A DNA stretch of 36,932 nucleotides. It comes from Gemmatimonadota bacterium. Lineage in GTDB: Bacteria > Gemmatimonadota > Gemmatimonadetes > Gemmatimonadales > Gemmatimonadaceae. A program made the translations under genes and the position numbers. Below are positions 25,042 through 33,308 of this stretch, in pieces. Location: positions 1 through 36,932 of the forward strand of contig JAJTGR010000032.1 in the NCBI GenBank assembly GCA_021299375.1, in the 5' to 3' direction. The first letter of the stretch is position 1, and each line of letters begins with the position of its first letter. The notes under the pieces were generated by a model that was given only the letters and a program-made list of their open reading frames with translations, was not told the DNA's origin and searched no databases.

Positions 25042-25851
25042 ATGCCCGCCATCGACGACCTGCAGCTCGGCTTCTTCTTCGACGCATCGGTACCGCCGCC
25101 GGTCGAGCGGTCGCCGTCCACGGGCGCGCCGTCTTTGTCGACCGGGTCCCCACCGTCGGTGGACGAGGCGCGGCCGGCCCGTGGCCGCACGGCGTTACGC
25201 GCTCGCACGGCGGTACTTTTCTCGCGCTTGCAGGACCTTGGGCTGCGCGGCGTGGACGCGCTGGTGCTGATGCGCACCCGCACCGTCATGGTGTCGCAGA
25301 TCGGTCGTACGCTGCGGGTGCATGAGGGCTATGCCGAGGCGCCGGAGTCGGTGCTGCGGGCGATCGTGGCGTTCGCCACGGCGCGCACGAAGCCCGAACG
25401 GTTGGCCGCCCGCGAGGTCATCCTGGCCCACGACGTGGAGCGGGCACCCGCGGTGCGGCGCCGGGAGCCGGCGCGCCCTGGTGATCTGGCCGTGATCGCG
25501 CAGCTCACCGAGGCACACCGGCAGCTGAATGCGCAGTGGTTCGGTGGGACCCTGTCGAACATCCCGCTTCGGCTGTCGGGACGCATGGCCACGCGGCTCG
25601 GACACTACGACGCCGGTTCGCGGCATACACCGCCGGAGATCGTGCTGTCGCGTACTCACGTCACGCGGCACGGCTGGCGCGAGGCCATACATACGCTGCT
25701 GCACGAGATGGTCCACCAGTGGCAGCATGAGACCGGGCGACCGGTCGATCACGGCCCCGAGTTCCGCGCCAAGGCACGCGCGGTTGGGATCACGCCAGCG
25801 GCACGGCGGGATGTGACGCCGCTCGAGCGGCGGCGGCGTATCGCCGGGTAG
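25042..25851 (+). CDS. SprT-like zinc metalloprotease-fold protein
   Basis: A 269-residue protein. The C-terminal half is an SprT-like domain: LNAQWFGGTLSNIPLRLSGRM, then the zinc-binding helix LLHEMVHQWQHETG (HExxH near residue 220) and the third ligand region DHGPEFRAKARAVG. The N-terminal ~45 residues are Pro/Ser-rich and probably disordered; residues 50-110 are helical with several Arg. SprT/Spartan-type proteins cleave DNA-crosslinked proteins in eukaryotes; the bacterial role is not well known. No C-terminal zinc ribbon is visible. It is divergent from the kinase gene (88-base gap). Confidence 0.82.
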   Translation: MPAIDDLQLGFFFDASVPPPVERSPSTGAPSLSTGSPPSVDEARPARGRTALRARTAVLFSRLQDLGLRGVDALVLMRTRTVMVSQIGRTLRVHEGYAEAPESVLRAIVAFATARTKPERLAAREVILAHDVERAPAVRRREPARPGDLAVIAQLTEAHRQLNAQWFGGTLSNIPLRLSGRMATRLGHYDAGSRHTPPEIVLSRTHVTRHGWREAIHTLLHEMVHQWQHETGRPVDHGPEFRAKARAVGITPAARRDVTPLERRRRIAG

Positions 25852-25858
25852 CGGCCGG

Positions 25859-25884
25859 CGCTCTGCAGGGCGGGGTGCAGAGCG
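25859..25884. terminator. Hairpin between the convergent sprT-like gene and a decayed gene
   Basis: CGCTCTGCA / TGCAGAGCG, a perfect 9-bp stem with an 8-base loop, 7 bases past the sprT-like stop. It may end transcription from either side, although no T-tract follows. Confidence 0.45.
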
Positions 25885-25941
25885 GATGACATGGGACAGA
25901 GTCCCTGCGAGGCAGGACCTCACAGGGGCTCGTGGCCGGAT

Positions 25942-26554
25942 TCAGCCCGGACCGGTGCCGGTCGCCGTCCCCGATACGTTCAAGGTGTCGGTGCCCATCC
26001 CGGTGAGGCGGCTACGCCGGTGCCGGTCCCGCGCAGGGGCGGGCTGTGAGTCCGAGGGGCGACGGTCGTGGTCGTGGGGGGGGCGCGTTCACATACCGGT
26101 GCACACGGTGCTCCACCGGCTTCCCGCCGATTTCGCCGGTCATGCCGGCCGGAGCACCCTCGCGCGTGAACGCGAACACACCGGTAAGGCCTCCGGTACG
26201 GGCCACGCCGATGGACGTGATGATTGACTGCCCGGCGGTCACGGTGGCGGTCGCCAGGGAGCCGGTGAGAGCAAGGATCGGGGTGGGAAGCGGAAACGCC
26301 TGCGAGGCGGCGGCAGGCACCCCGGTGAAACGGTGGTCGGCGGACCGGGTAACCGAGCCCGGGTAGCTGCCACCGCGAGTGCGTGTGACGGCCGTGGTAC
26401 CGGTGGCGCCCCGCGGAACCGGTCCAGCGCCGGACGAGCGCTGAACGCCGATTGAGGGCGTGGCAGGCGGAGTCGTACCCCCCGCACCGCCCCCGTCACC
26501 CGAACAGGGAGCGAAGAGCAGCTCCCCAATGAAGTAGGCGAGAAAACGGCGCAT
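25942..26554 (-). pseudogene. Decayed lipoprotein with Ig-like repeat remnants
   Basis: A frame from ATG 26554 to 26012 (180 residues) has an excellent ribosome-binding site (GGAGG, 6-base spacing). Its start resembles a lipoprotein signal, but it carries a Glu at position 11 in the hydrophobic core and Pro directly before the Cys (F-A-P-C17), which should block lipoprotein processing. The middle has a recognisable Ig-like piece (VARTGGLTGVFAFTREGAPAGMTG), after which the frame turns into Pro/Arg-rich nonsense around a run of eight C (plus strand G at about 26076-26083). Another Ig-like fragment (LTGMGTDTLNVSGTATGTG) appears in a different frame, ending at 25942. A frameshifted, degraded surface lipoprotein gene is the best reading. 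A short functional peptide cannot be excluded. Confidence 0.55.
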
Positions 26555-26702
26555 CGGATCCCTCCAGGTTCGGGAGGGCCGGCCGCCACACCTTGATCCG
26601 ACATCGACGGCTGGCCGGAGTCAACCAACCTCGCCCTTACCATTGACGCGCGATGACTAGATTGACTGATCCGTCCCCGAGCCCCTCTTGTCGATCGAAC
26701 CC

Positions 26703-27941
26703 ATGGCCACTGACCTCCTGACCGGCGGCGCGGTCCCCGCGCTCCCTTCCGTCGAACTGACGGCGCACCCCGCCGACCTGTTCAACATCGACGCGGCCCT
26801 CACCGAGGAAGAGCGCGCGATCCGCGACACGATCCGCCGCTTCGTCGACGAGCGCGTGTTGCCGATCATCGGCGACTGCTACGTCCAGGGCCGCTTCCCC
26901 GACGAGCTCATCCCCGAATTGGCCGAACTGGGTGTGCTCGGCGCCAACCTCCCCGAGGAGTACGGCTGCGCCGGCCTGTCGAGTGTGGCCTACGGCCTCA
27001 TCATGCAGGAGCTCGAGCGCGGCGACTCCGGCATCCGGTCGTTCGCGTCGGTGCAGGGCGCGCTCGTCATGTACCCGATCTTCGCCTTCGGCAGCGAAGC
27101 GCAAAAGCGGCACTATCTGCCCAAGTTGGCCAAGGCGGAACTGATCGGCTGCTTCGGCCTCACCGAGCCCGACTACGGCTCGAACCCGTCGGGCATGATC
27201 ACCCGTGCGCGCGAGCAGGCCGACGGCAGCTGGATCCTCAACGGCGCCAAGATGTGGATCACCAACGGCTCCAAGGCCGACGTGGCGATCATCTGGGCCA
27301 AGACCGGCGACAGCACCGAGGACACGTCGATTCGCGGCTTCGTGGTGCCCACCAACACCCCGGGCTTCCACGCCAAGGACCAGAAGGGCAAGCTCTCGCT
27401 GCGGGCGAGTGACACGTCGGAGCTGGTGCTCACCGACGTGCATGTGCCCGCCGATGCGATCCTGCCCGGCTCGAAGGGGCTCAAGAGCCCGCTCATGTGC
27501 CTCACGCAGGCGCGCTACGGCATCTCGTGGGGCGTGCTCGGCGCAGCCCTTGCCTGCTTCGAGGAGGCGGTGGCCTATGCCAAGAGCCGCGTGATGTTCG
27601 ACAAGCCCATCGGCGGCTTCCAGATCCAGCAGGTGCGCCTGGCCGACATGCTCACCGAGATCGTGAAGGGGCAGCTGGTGTCGCTGCATCTCGGGCGCCT
27701 CAAGGATGCCGGCAACTTCACGCCAACGCAGGTGTCGCTGGCCAAGCGCAACAACGTGGATATCGCCACCGACATCGCCCGCGAAACGCGCCGCCTGCTG
27801 GGCGGCAACGGCATCCTGGCCGAGTACGGCGCCATGCGCCACATGGCGAACCTGGAGAGCGTGTACACGTACGAGGGCACGCACGACGTGCACGCCCTCA
27901 TTCTCGGGCAGGCCATCACGGGGTTGAACGCGTTCAAGTAG
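26703..27941 (+). CDS. gcdH: Acyl-CoA dehydrogenase, glutaryl-CoA dehydrogenase-like
   Basis: A 412-residue flavoprotein of the acyl-CoA dehydrogenase family. FAD and substrate regions include GCFGLTEPDYGSNPSGM, MWITNGSKADVAIIWAK and RRLLGGNGILAEYGAMRHMANLE; the catalytic Glu is in YEGTHDVH (near residue 390). The IRSFASVQGALVMYPI segment matches the glutaryl-CoA dehydrogenase pattern, including the Arg that holds the substrate's distal carboxylate. The expected reaction is oxidative decarboxylation of glutaryl-CoA to crotonyl-CoA in lysine and tryptophan breakdown, with electrons passed to ETF, whose two genes lie 7 kb downstream. The ATG at 26703 is preferred over a TTG at 26688. A strong terminator follows. 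Confidence 0.88.
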   Translation: MATDLLTGGAVPALPSVELTAHPADLFNIDAALTEEERAIRDTIRRFVDERVLPIIGDCYVQGRFPDELIPELAELGVLGANLPEEYGCAGLSSVAYGLIMQELERGDSGIRSFASVQGALVMYPIFAFGSEAQKRHYLPKLAKAELIGCFGLTEPDYGSNPSGMITRAREQADGSWILNGAKMWITNGSKADVAIIWAKTGDSTEDTSIRGFVVPTNTPGFHAKDQKGKLSLRASDTSELVLTDVHVPADAILPGSKGLKSPLMCLTQARYGISWGVLGAALACFEEAVAYAKSRVMFDKPIGGFQIQQVRLADMLTEIVKGQLVSLHLGRLKDAGNFTPTQVSLAKRNNVDIATDIARETRRLLGGNGILAEYGAMRHMANLESVYTYEGTHDVHALILGQAITGLNAFK

Positions 27942-27977
27942 GCGGTTCGCGGGTCACGCCGTCGAGACGGTACTGAA

Positions 27978-28007
27978 GCGCCCGTTCCGCTTTGGCGGGA
28001 CGGGCGC
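27978..28007 (+). terminator. Rho-independent-type terminator of the acyl-CoA dehydrogenase gene
   Basis: GCGCCCGTTCCGC (27978-27990) pairs with GCGGGACGGGCGC (27995-28007): a 13-bp stem with one T-G pair and a TTTG loop, followed by GTTGCCTT. It lies 36 bases past the stop codon and separates this gene from the convergent lipoprotein operon. Confidence 0.75.
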
Positions 28008-28038
28008 GTTGCCTTGACAGCAATCCTGGGCGTCGGAT

Positions 28039-28662
28039 CTAGGGAACGATGCTGTCTCTCAAGGCCCGGCTTCCCCGACGCAGCACCTCGACGACGGGGT
28101 CGCGCCCAACCACTATGCGATCGGCTGAAAGAAGCGCCGGCACCACGGTCACCCCAGCGTTGTCGGATGCGGCTTCGTGTCGTGCGACAACATCCACAAC
28201 GTCCGGGCGCTTCAGGCACTCGAGAAATGCGGTGGTGTCGGCGCCGGAAGCGCCGGCGGTCCGCGTGAGTGGTCTGTTGGGGTCGGCAAGGTGATCAAGG
28301 CGTACACTCACATACCGCTGTAGCACGCCCTGGCGGTGAGCGCATTCCAGCGCTGCGCCTTCGATCCTCGCCGCGCGGTCACGTTTCGTCTGCGGCCGAT
28401 GAACAAATGCCGTAGTCGAGGTGCCGGACGGAGCAGCCAGCGCTGCCTCGAGAGCGACCAGCGAATTCGGACAGGTCGCGTCCACAAAGAGGACCGATCG
28501 CGGCGCATCGGACCTCAGGGCGGTATACAGCGACGGGGTGTGCAGGAACTGCACCGCAGCGGCCTCTGAGACCTGAACGGTGTCGAGATTCGAGCCTTGC
28601 GCGCAGCCGGCCGCCAACGTCACCAGCCAGCACGCGGAACGCCAGCTGCTACCGCCGGGCAT
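28039..28662 (-). CDS. Lipoprotein with thioredoxin-like fold (CPNS active-site position)
   Basis: A 207-residue lipoprotein: signal peptide with lipobox L-A-A-G-C20. The mature part fits a DsbA/Thioredoxin_4-like fold: strand VLFVDATCPNS with a C-P-N-S motif (Cys64) at the active-site position, a helical insert containing two further Cys (ECAHRQG and FLECLKRPD), and a cis-Pro-like strand VTVVPALLSADRIVVG. The second active-site Cys is Ser here, so it may act as a monothiol isomerase/reductase or a peroxidase-like trap instead of a classical disulfide oxidase. The ATG at 28662 overlaps the end of the propeller gene by 14 bases, so the two are coupled. I infer that it handles thiols of the Cys-rich protein encoded upstream. 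Confidence 0.65.
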   Translation of the reverse strand: MPGGSSWRSACWLVTLAAGCAQGSNLDTVQVSEAAAVQFLHTPSLYTALRSDAPRSVLFVDATCPNSLVALEAALAAPSGTSTTAFVHRPQTKRDRAARIEGAALECAHRQGVLQRYVSVRLDHLADPNRPLTRTAGASGADTTAFLECLKRPDVVDVVARHEAASDNAGVTVVPALLSADRIVVGRDPVVEVLRRGSRALRDSIVP

Positions 28663-29644
28663 AGGCAGACAGTATCGAGCCGCGTTCCGTGCTTCTGAGG
28701 ACCACGAGCAAACCCGTGGCCACGTCAATCTGATACGCATCATCGTGGGGAACTGACAGGGACTTGATGCGACGCCCAGTCCCCAGGTCGTAGACATCCA
28801 CCATCGCACCGGGGCCCGCATACATCGAGCCCCGCAGGACAAACAGCGAGTCACCGAACACCGCTGCATCTTTCGCTGCGCTTGGAGCGGACACGGCCCG
28901 AGGATACGGGCCACTACGGTCGATCCGAGGGGCCGGATACGGGTCCGCATACCGTCGATACTCCCTATCCGACTCAGCGGAAGCCGTGACCTCAAAGAAG
29001 TAGTCTCCCTTCGGCTGCCACACGATGCAACGCCCCTCCCGCGAGCGCGCGAATCTCGCTTGCCGTAATCCGAGCACCTCGTTGTACACCGGCACAGGCC
29101 AGACGATGGAGTCGATCACTGCGGGAGGGGCCTCCTTGCGGAGCCGAACAATCATCATGTCGCCAAAACGTATGGCGATGTAGGAGCCAGTCGCTTCGCG
29201 GCAATAGCTGTTGAGCTGACCTTCGAGTGGCAGCGTGCCCGCGGGTGCGTCGAGGGCAGGCCCACTGAAGACGCTGAGGCGGCCCTGTCGAGTGTCGGCC
29301 ACGCCGAAGCGCGCTGGCCCAGCATCAACGAGTTCATCTGGGACCAGGAACTCTCCCGGACCTGCGCCCCGGCGTCCCGCGATCCACAGTGAATCGCCCG
29401 TGCGGAGATCGCGAGCGTGAACGGTGGCATCAGCGCCGTCGAGGAGCAGAACCCTGTCCCCCTGCACGAGCAGTTCGTCGAAATCATGACCGCGATCGTC
29501 GCGGTCGAAACGAACGGTCCACATTTCGGTGGCAGTTTCGACAGAGGCGCCGTGTTCGGTGACGACGGCAGGTTGTCTCTCACAGGCGGGAAGCGACAGC
29601 CCCAAGGTGATGACGACAGCCCAACGATAGGAGTGACGATGCAT
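28649..29644 (-). CDS. Six-bladed beta-propeller lipoprotein
   Basis: A 331-residue lipoprotein (lipobox L-P-A-C21). The body is beta-rich with repeats typical of six-bladed (NHL/TolB-like, BF4221-type) propellers: LLLDGADATVHARDLRTGDSL followed by the hallmark GRRGAGPGEF, later MVDVYDLGTGRRIKSLSVP and a closing ILSAYARR strand. Such lipoproteins are common in Bacteroidota and Gemmatimonadota and are mostly of unknown function; some sit in clusters with small secreted Cys-containing (NVEALA-type) proteins. It follows the Cys-rich gene by about 9 bases and overlaps the thioredoxin-fold gene. GC is near 58-60%. The ribosome-binding site is poorly spaced (GGAG 3 bases before ATG). Confidence 0.78.
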   Translation of the reverse strand: MHRHSYRWAVVITLGLSLPACERQPAVVTEHGASVETATEMWTVRFDRDDRGHDFDELLVQGDRVLLLDGADATVHARDLRTGDSLWIAGRRGAGPGEFLVPDELVDAGPARFGVADTRQGRLSVFSGPALDAPAGTLPLEGQLNSYCREATGSYIAIRFGDMMIVRLRKEAPPAVIDSIVWPVPVYNEVLGLRQARFARSREGRCIVWQPKGDYFFEVTASAESDREYRRYADPYPAPRIDRSGPYPRAVSAPSAAKDAAVFGDSLFVLRGSMYAGPGAMVDVYDLGTGRRIKSLSVPHDDAYQIDVATGLLVVLRSTERGSILSAYARR

Positions 29645-29653
29645 TGCTCCAGA

Positions 29654-29974
29654 CTACGGCGTCTTCGGGGTGGGGTAGCGCGTGACCTCCGTGCATTCCC
29701 GCTGACGGGTCACGGGATTGGTGGTGCAACGGCAGCTGACGCACTGCGTCAGGGCATCGCAGGAGAAACAACCACTGCCGCACCAGGCCGGCATCGGCGG
29801 GCAGGTCTGCTGACATCCCTCCCCACCGCCTTCCCCGCCGCCGCACTCTCCATCACAGGGCAGCTCCTGGGCGGTCAACATGCGACCGCCATCAACACCG
29901 TCGTTCAATACCGGACTGATCGCCACGACAGCAAGGAGGCACAGCGCGAGCAGGGCTCTCCGCTTGATGGTCAT
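29654..29974 (-). CDS. Small secreted cysteine-rich protein
   Basis: A 106-residue protein. The N-terminal signal peptide (KRRALLALCLLAVVA...) is probably cut near LTA-QE; the ~70-residue mature part then holds 11 Cys, starting PCDGECGGGEGGGEGC and continuing CPPMPAWCGSGCFSC and CVSCRC. Spacing is irregular, without an obvious known knot or zinc-ribbon pattern. The start at 29974 is supported by GAGG 5 bases upstream. I do not recognise the family. The odd number of Cys, the export signal and the downstream propeller and thioredoxin-fold lipoproteins suggest an exported disulfide-rich product needing redox handling (inference). It resembles Bacteroidota NVEALA-type genes in context, but the motif itself is not present. 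Confidence 0.65.
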   Translation of the reverse strand: MTIKRRALLALCLLAVVAISPVLNDGVDGGRMLTAQELPCDGECGGGEGGGEGCQQTCPPMPAWCGSGCFSCDALTQCVSCRCTTNPVTRQRECTEVTRYPTPKTP

Positions 29975-30157
29975 CGTCACCTCGGCAGTTGGAGAAAACC
30001 GGGATTGGTCGAGCAACTCGACATGGCGAAGCTCCCCCCCCGGGAAAACGCAAGACTCCGAGCGCTGGGTACGGCTGGGAGCACTGCTCGTCGGTGGGAC
30101 GAGCCGCGTGCCGTCACATCGGGTCGAAGAGTTCGGTCCATCGACGGGATTCGCGCC

Positions 30158-30185
30158 TTGCCACCCCCCAGCGAACCCGTAATTT
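30158..30185 (+). promoter_or_regulatory. Candidate promoter of the SusC/SusD operon
   Basis: TTGCCA (30158-30163) and TAATTT (30180-30185), 16-base spacer, about 53 bases before the SusC-like ATG. The 263-base gap 29975-30237 must also hold the promoter of the divergent Cys-rich operon, which I could not place confidently. Confidence 0.35.
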
Positions 30186-30237
30186 CTGCCCACCATTTCC
30201 CGCCACACGTGTAATCCCCTCTGTCAGGAGAAGGCGC

Positions 30238-33200
30238 ATGCTGCCATCTGTCTTCCGCGACGTCGCGGGCCGGATGCGGTCTCCGTGGACCGCAGTCCTG
30301 CTCGCCGTCGCGGTACAGCTCACCCCCACTGCCGCGGTCGCCCAGGCGACCGGCACCCTTGCCGGCACGGTCGTCAATGAACGGAGCGGGGCGCCCATCA
30401 GCGACGCCCAGATCGCCGTCGAGGGGCGCAACATGGGCACCACCACCGATGCCGCCGGACGGTTCCGCTTTGCCGGGCTGACCGGCTCCGGCGAGGTCCA
30501 GCTCACTGTGCGCCGAATCGGTTTCGTCCCCAAGACGGTCGCGGCCACCATCGGCGCCGCCAGCGTCCGCATCGCCCTGACCGAGCGGGCCATGGAGCTC
30601 ACGTCGCTGGTCGTGACGGGCACCGCCGGCGTGGCCGAGAAGCGGGCCATCGGCAACGCCGTCACCACCGTGAACGCGGCCGAAGTCGTGGCCACCCAGC
30701 CGGTGAACTCGTTTCAGGAGCTGCTCAACGGACGCGCCGCCGGCGTGAGCATCGTGGCCAGCTCGGGGCAGGTGGGCACGGGCTCGCGCATCCGCGTGCG
30801 CGGCGCCAGTTCGCTCTCGCTCTCCAACGATCCGCTGATCTACGTGGACGGCGTGCGCGTCGACAACACGCAGGCCTCCGGGCCGAGCAATCAGGGGTTC
30901 GGCTCGGCCTCGATCTCGCGCTGGAACGACTTCAACCCCGATGACATCGAAAGCATCGAAGTCATCAAGGGCCCGGCCGCCGCCACGCTCTATGGCACCG
31001 AAGCCTCCAACGGCGTCATCCAGATCATCACCAAGAAGGGCGCGGCGGGCCGCCCGGTGTGGAACGTGACCGCGCGCGGCGGTTCCAGCTGGGTACCCAA
31101 CTGGCTCAATCGCTTCGAGGACAACTACGGCACCGTCCCGCGCGCCGGTAGCGCCACGGCGCTCGACACGGTGAGCATCTCCACACGCCAGCTCAACGAC
31201 TCGCTCAACGCACGCTTCGGCAACGATGTCTTCACCAGCGGGCAGCTGCAGGACATCCAGATGTCGGTCTCCGGTGGCACCAACGCCGTGCGCTACTACG
31301 TGGGTGGGGGGTACGAGGAGAACCAGGGCGCCGAACGCGTCAATCGCCTCCGTCGCACCAATCTGCGCGTCAACTTGCAGGCGAACCCCTCGCCGAGCGT
31401 CGACCTGCAGACGAGCCTCGGCTACACCACGGGGCGCACGTACCTGCCGTTCGAGTCCGGTGGTGGTGGAGCGGTCTGGGGTACCCTGTTCTCGTCTCCG
31501 TCCTTTCTCTTCGGCGGCGTCGGGGTGAATTCACGCACGCCGGGCAATCCGCAGCTGGGCTTCCGTTCGGGGCCGCCCAACGCCTACTACGACGCGTACG
31601 ACGTGTTCCAGGACGCCGATCGCTTCACGGGCAGCTTCCAGTTCACCAATCGCCCGACTAAGTGGCTCAACCACCGGCTCATCGTGGGCCTCGACCGGCT
31701 GGCCGAGAACAACGAGGACCGGACGCCGCGTAACGACCTCATCGCCGCCACCTTCGCGGCGTTCGCCGGGTCGGGGCTGCCGACCGCCGGCGCGATCTCG
31801 GCCAGTACGCGCGATGTGACGCTCACGTCGTACGACTACGTCGCCAATGCCGAATTCCAGCCGTCGTCGTCGCTCAAGAGCGTCACGTCGGTTGGCGGGC
31901 AGATCTATCTGCGGCAGACGCGCTTCCGCTCCATCAGCGGCACGACGTTCCCCGCCGTGGGGCTCACCTCCATCTCATCGGCAGCCATCCGCAACGTGGG
32001 CGCCGACGAGCTGACGCAGAACAACACCGTGGGCGCGTTCATCCAGCAGCAGCTCGTCTGGAACGATCGGCTCTTCGTCACGGGAGCGGTGCGTACCGAC
32101 GACAACTCGGCCTTCGGCACGAACTTCGACGCCGTCACGTATCCCAAGCTCAGCGCCTCGTGGGTGGTGAGCGAGGAGCCGTCGCTCCCCATTCCGGCGT
32201 TCGTGAATCAGCTGCGCCTGCGCGCCGCCTACGGCGCGTCGGGGCTCCAGCCGGGCGCCTTCGACGCCATTCGCACCTACACGGCGGCGGGCGGTTTTCT
32301 CACGCCGTCGTCGGCCGGTAACGCCGACCTGGGTCCGGAGCGTAGCACCGAGCTCGAGCTGGGGTTCGACGCCGGGCTGTGGAATGACCGTGTGGGGCTG
32401 GAGGTCACGTACTTCGGCGGCTCCACCCGTGACGCCATTCTGTCGCGCCAGGCCCCGCCGTCGAACGGCTTCCCCGGCTTGCAGCTGTTCAACGCCGGTC
32501 AGGTGGATCGGCAGGGGCTCGAGTGGGTCGTGCGCGGCACGCCGCTGCGCCGCGACAACCTGTCGCTCGACCTGACGCTGAGCGGCTCGACGACCGCGTA
32601 CAACATCGCGTCGCTCGGTGGCTCGACCGACTTCGTATCGCTGTCCAGCAACATCGGGCACCGCGTGGGCTTCGCGCCGGGGGCCTGGTGGGACCGCCGC
32701 ATCGTGAGCGCCGACTACGACGCCACGACCCGCCGCGCCACGAACGTGTTGTGCGACAACGGCGCAGGCGGCACCATTGCCTGCGCGCAGGCGCCGCGCG
32801 TCTTCCTCGGCAACTCGGTGCCCATGCAGGAAGGCTCGTTCTCGGCCGGTCTCACCATGTTCAAGAACCTCCGCGTGAACGCGTTCGTCGACTGGCGCGG
32901 CGGCTACAAGAAGCTCGACGGCAACTACCGCGTGCGCTGCGGTGCCTTCGTGCTCTGCCGTGAGCTGTACTACCCCGACGAGGTCACCGACAGGGCGCAG
33001 CTGGCCGCGGTGCAGGCCGGCACGGCGTTCACGCATCACCTCATTCATGACGCCAGCTTCGCGCGCTTCCGCGAGCTGTCTGCCACGTACACGCTGCCCG
33101 GCACCTTCGCGCGCCGCGTGGGGGCCACGCGCGCCTCGATCACCGTGGCCGGCCGCAACCTCGGCCTCTGGACGAACTTCCCGGGCATCGAACCGGAGGC

Positions 33201-33303
33201 GTCGTTCAACGGCGGTACCCGCGGTGGCGCCTTCGGCCAGTGGGAGCAGAACGTGCTGCCGCAGCTCCGTCAGTTCGTGACCACCGTCAACTTCAACTTC
33301 TGA
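30238..33303 (+). CDS. SusC/RagA-family TonB-dependent outer-membrane receptor
   Basis: A 1021-residue receptor. Signal peptide (cut near VAQA), a carboxypeptidase-regulatory-like beta domain (GTVVNERSGAPISDAQIAVEG, residues about 40-115), a TonB-box-like SLVVTG, then the plug with SusC signature features (NSFQELLNGRAAGVSI, IRVRGASSLSLSNDPLIYVDGVR, IEVIKGPAAATLYGTEASNGVI), and a ~700-residue beta barrel ending in Phe (NFNF). SusC-like proteins import oligosaccharides or peptides through the outer membrane with a SusD lid. The start is supported by AGGAGAA at 7-base spacing; a longer frame upstream is ignored. Only 5 bases separate it from susD-like. No glycosidase, protease or regulator is in the same operon. 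Confidence 0.95.
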   Translation: MLPSVFRDVAGRMRSPWTAVLLAVAVQLTPTAAVAQATGTLAGTVVNERSGAPISDAQIAVEGRNMGTTTDAAGRFRFAGLTGSGEVQLTVRRIGFVPKTVAATIGAASVRIALTERAMELTSLVVTGTAGVAEKRAIGNAVTTVNAAEVVATQPVNSFQELLNGRAAGVSIVASSGQVGTGSRIRVRGASSLSLSNDPLIYVDGVRVDNTQASGPSNQGFGSASISRWNDFNPDDIESIEVIKGPAAATLYGTEASNGVIQIITKKGAAGRPVWNVTARGGSSWVPNWLNRFEDNYGTVPRAGSATALDTVSISTRQLNDSLNARFGNDVFTSGQLQDIQMSVSGGTNAVRYYVGGGYEENQGAERVNRLRRTNLRVNLQANPSPSVDLQTSLGYTTGRTYLPFESGGGGAVWGTLFSSPSFLFGGVGVNSRTPGNPQLGFRSGPPNAYYDAYDVFQDADRFTGSFQFTNRPTKWLNHRLIVGLDRLAENNEDRTPRNDLIAATFAAFAGSGLPTAGAISASTRDVTLTSYDYVANAEFQPSSSLKSVTSVGGQIYLRQTRFRSISGTTFPAVGLTSISSAAIRNVGADELTQNNTVGAFIQQQLVWNDRLFVTGAVRTDDNSAFGTNFDAVTYPKLSASWVVSEEPSLPIPAFVNQLRLRAAYGASGLQPGAFDAIRTYTAAGGFLTPSSAGNADLGPERSTELELGFDAGLWNDRVGLEVTYFGGSTRDAILSRQAPPSNGFPGLQLFNAGQVDRQGLEWVVRGTPLRRDNLSLDLTLSGSTTAYNIASLGGSTDFVSLSSNIGHRVGFAPGAWWDRRIVSADYDATTRRATNVLCDNGAGGTIACAQAPRVFLGNSVPMQEGSFSAGLTMFKNLRVNAFVDWRGGYKKLDGNYRVRCGAFVLCRELYYPDEVTDRAQLAAVQAGTAFTHHLIHDASFARFRELSATYTLPGTFARRVGATRASITVAGRNLGLWTNFPGIEPEASFNGGTRGGAFGQWEQNVLPQLRQFVTTVNFNF

Positions 33304-33308
33304 CCATC

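Noticed and set aside
24953-25289. Upstream extension of the kinase to a start at 25289
   Set aside because: The extra 112 residues overlap the SprT-like gene on the other strand and have no homology-like features; the ATG at 24953 lies right before the kinase fold.
26641-26663. TTGACG and TAGATT upstream of the acyl-CoA dehydrogenase gene as a promoter
   Set aside because: The two hexamers are only 9 bases apart, too close for a sigma70 pair, and no other partner at 16-18 bases fits well.
28663-28995. Upstream extension of the thioredoxin-fold lipoprotein to 28995
   Set aside because: It would run through the propeller gene in another frame and hide the signal peptide and lipobox, which start at 28662.
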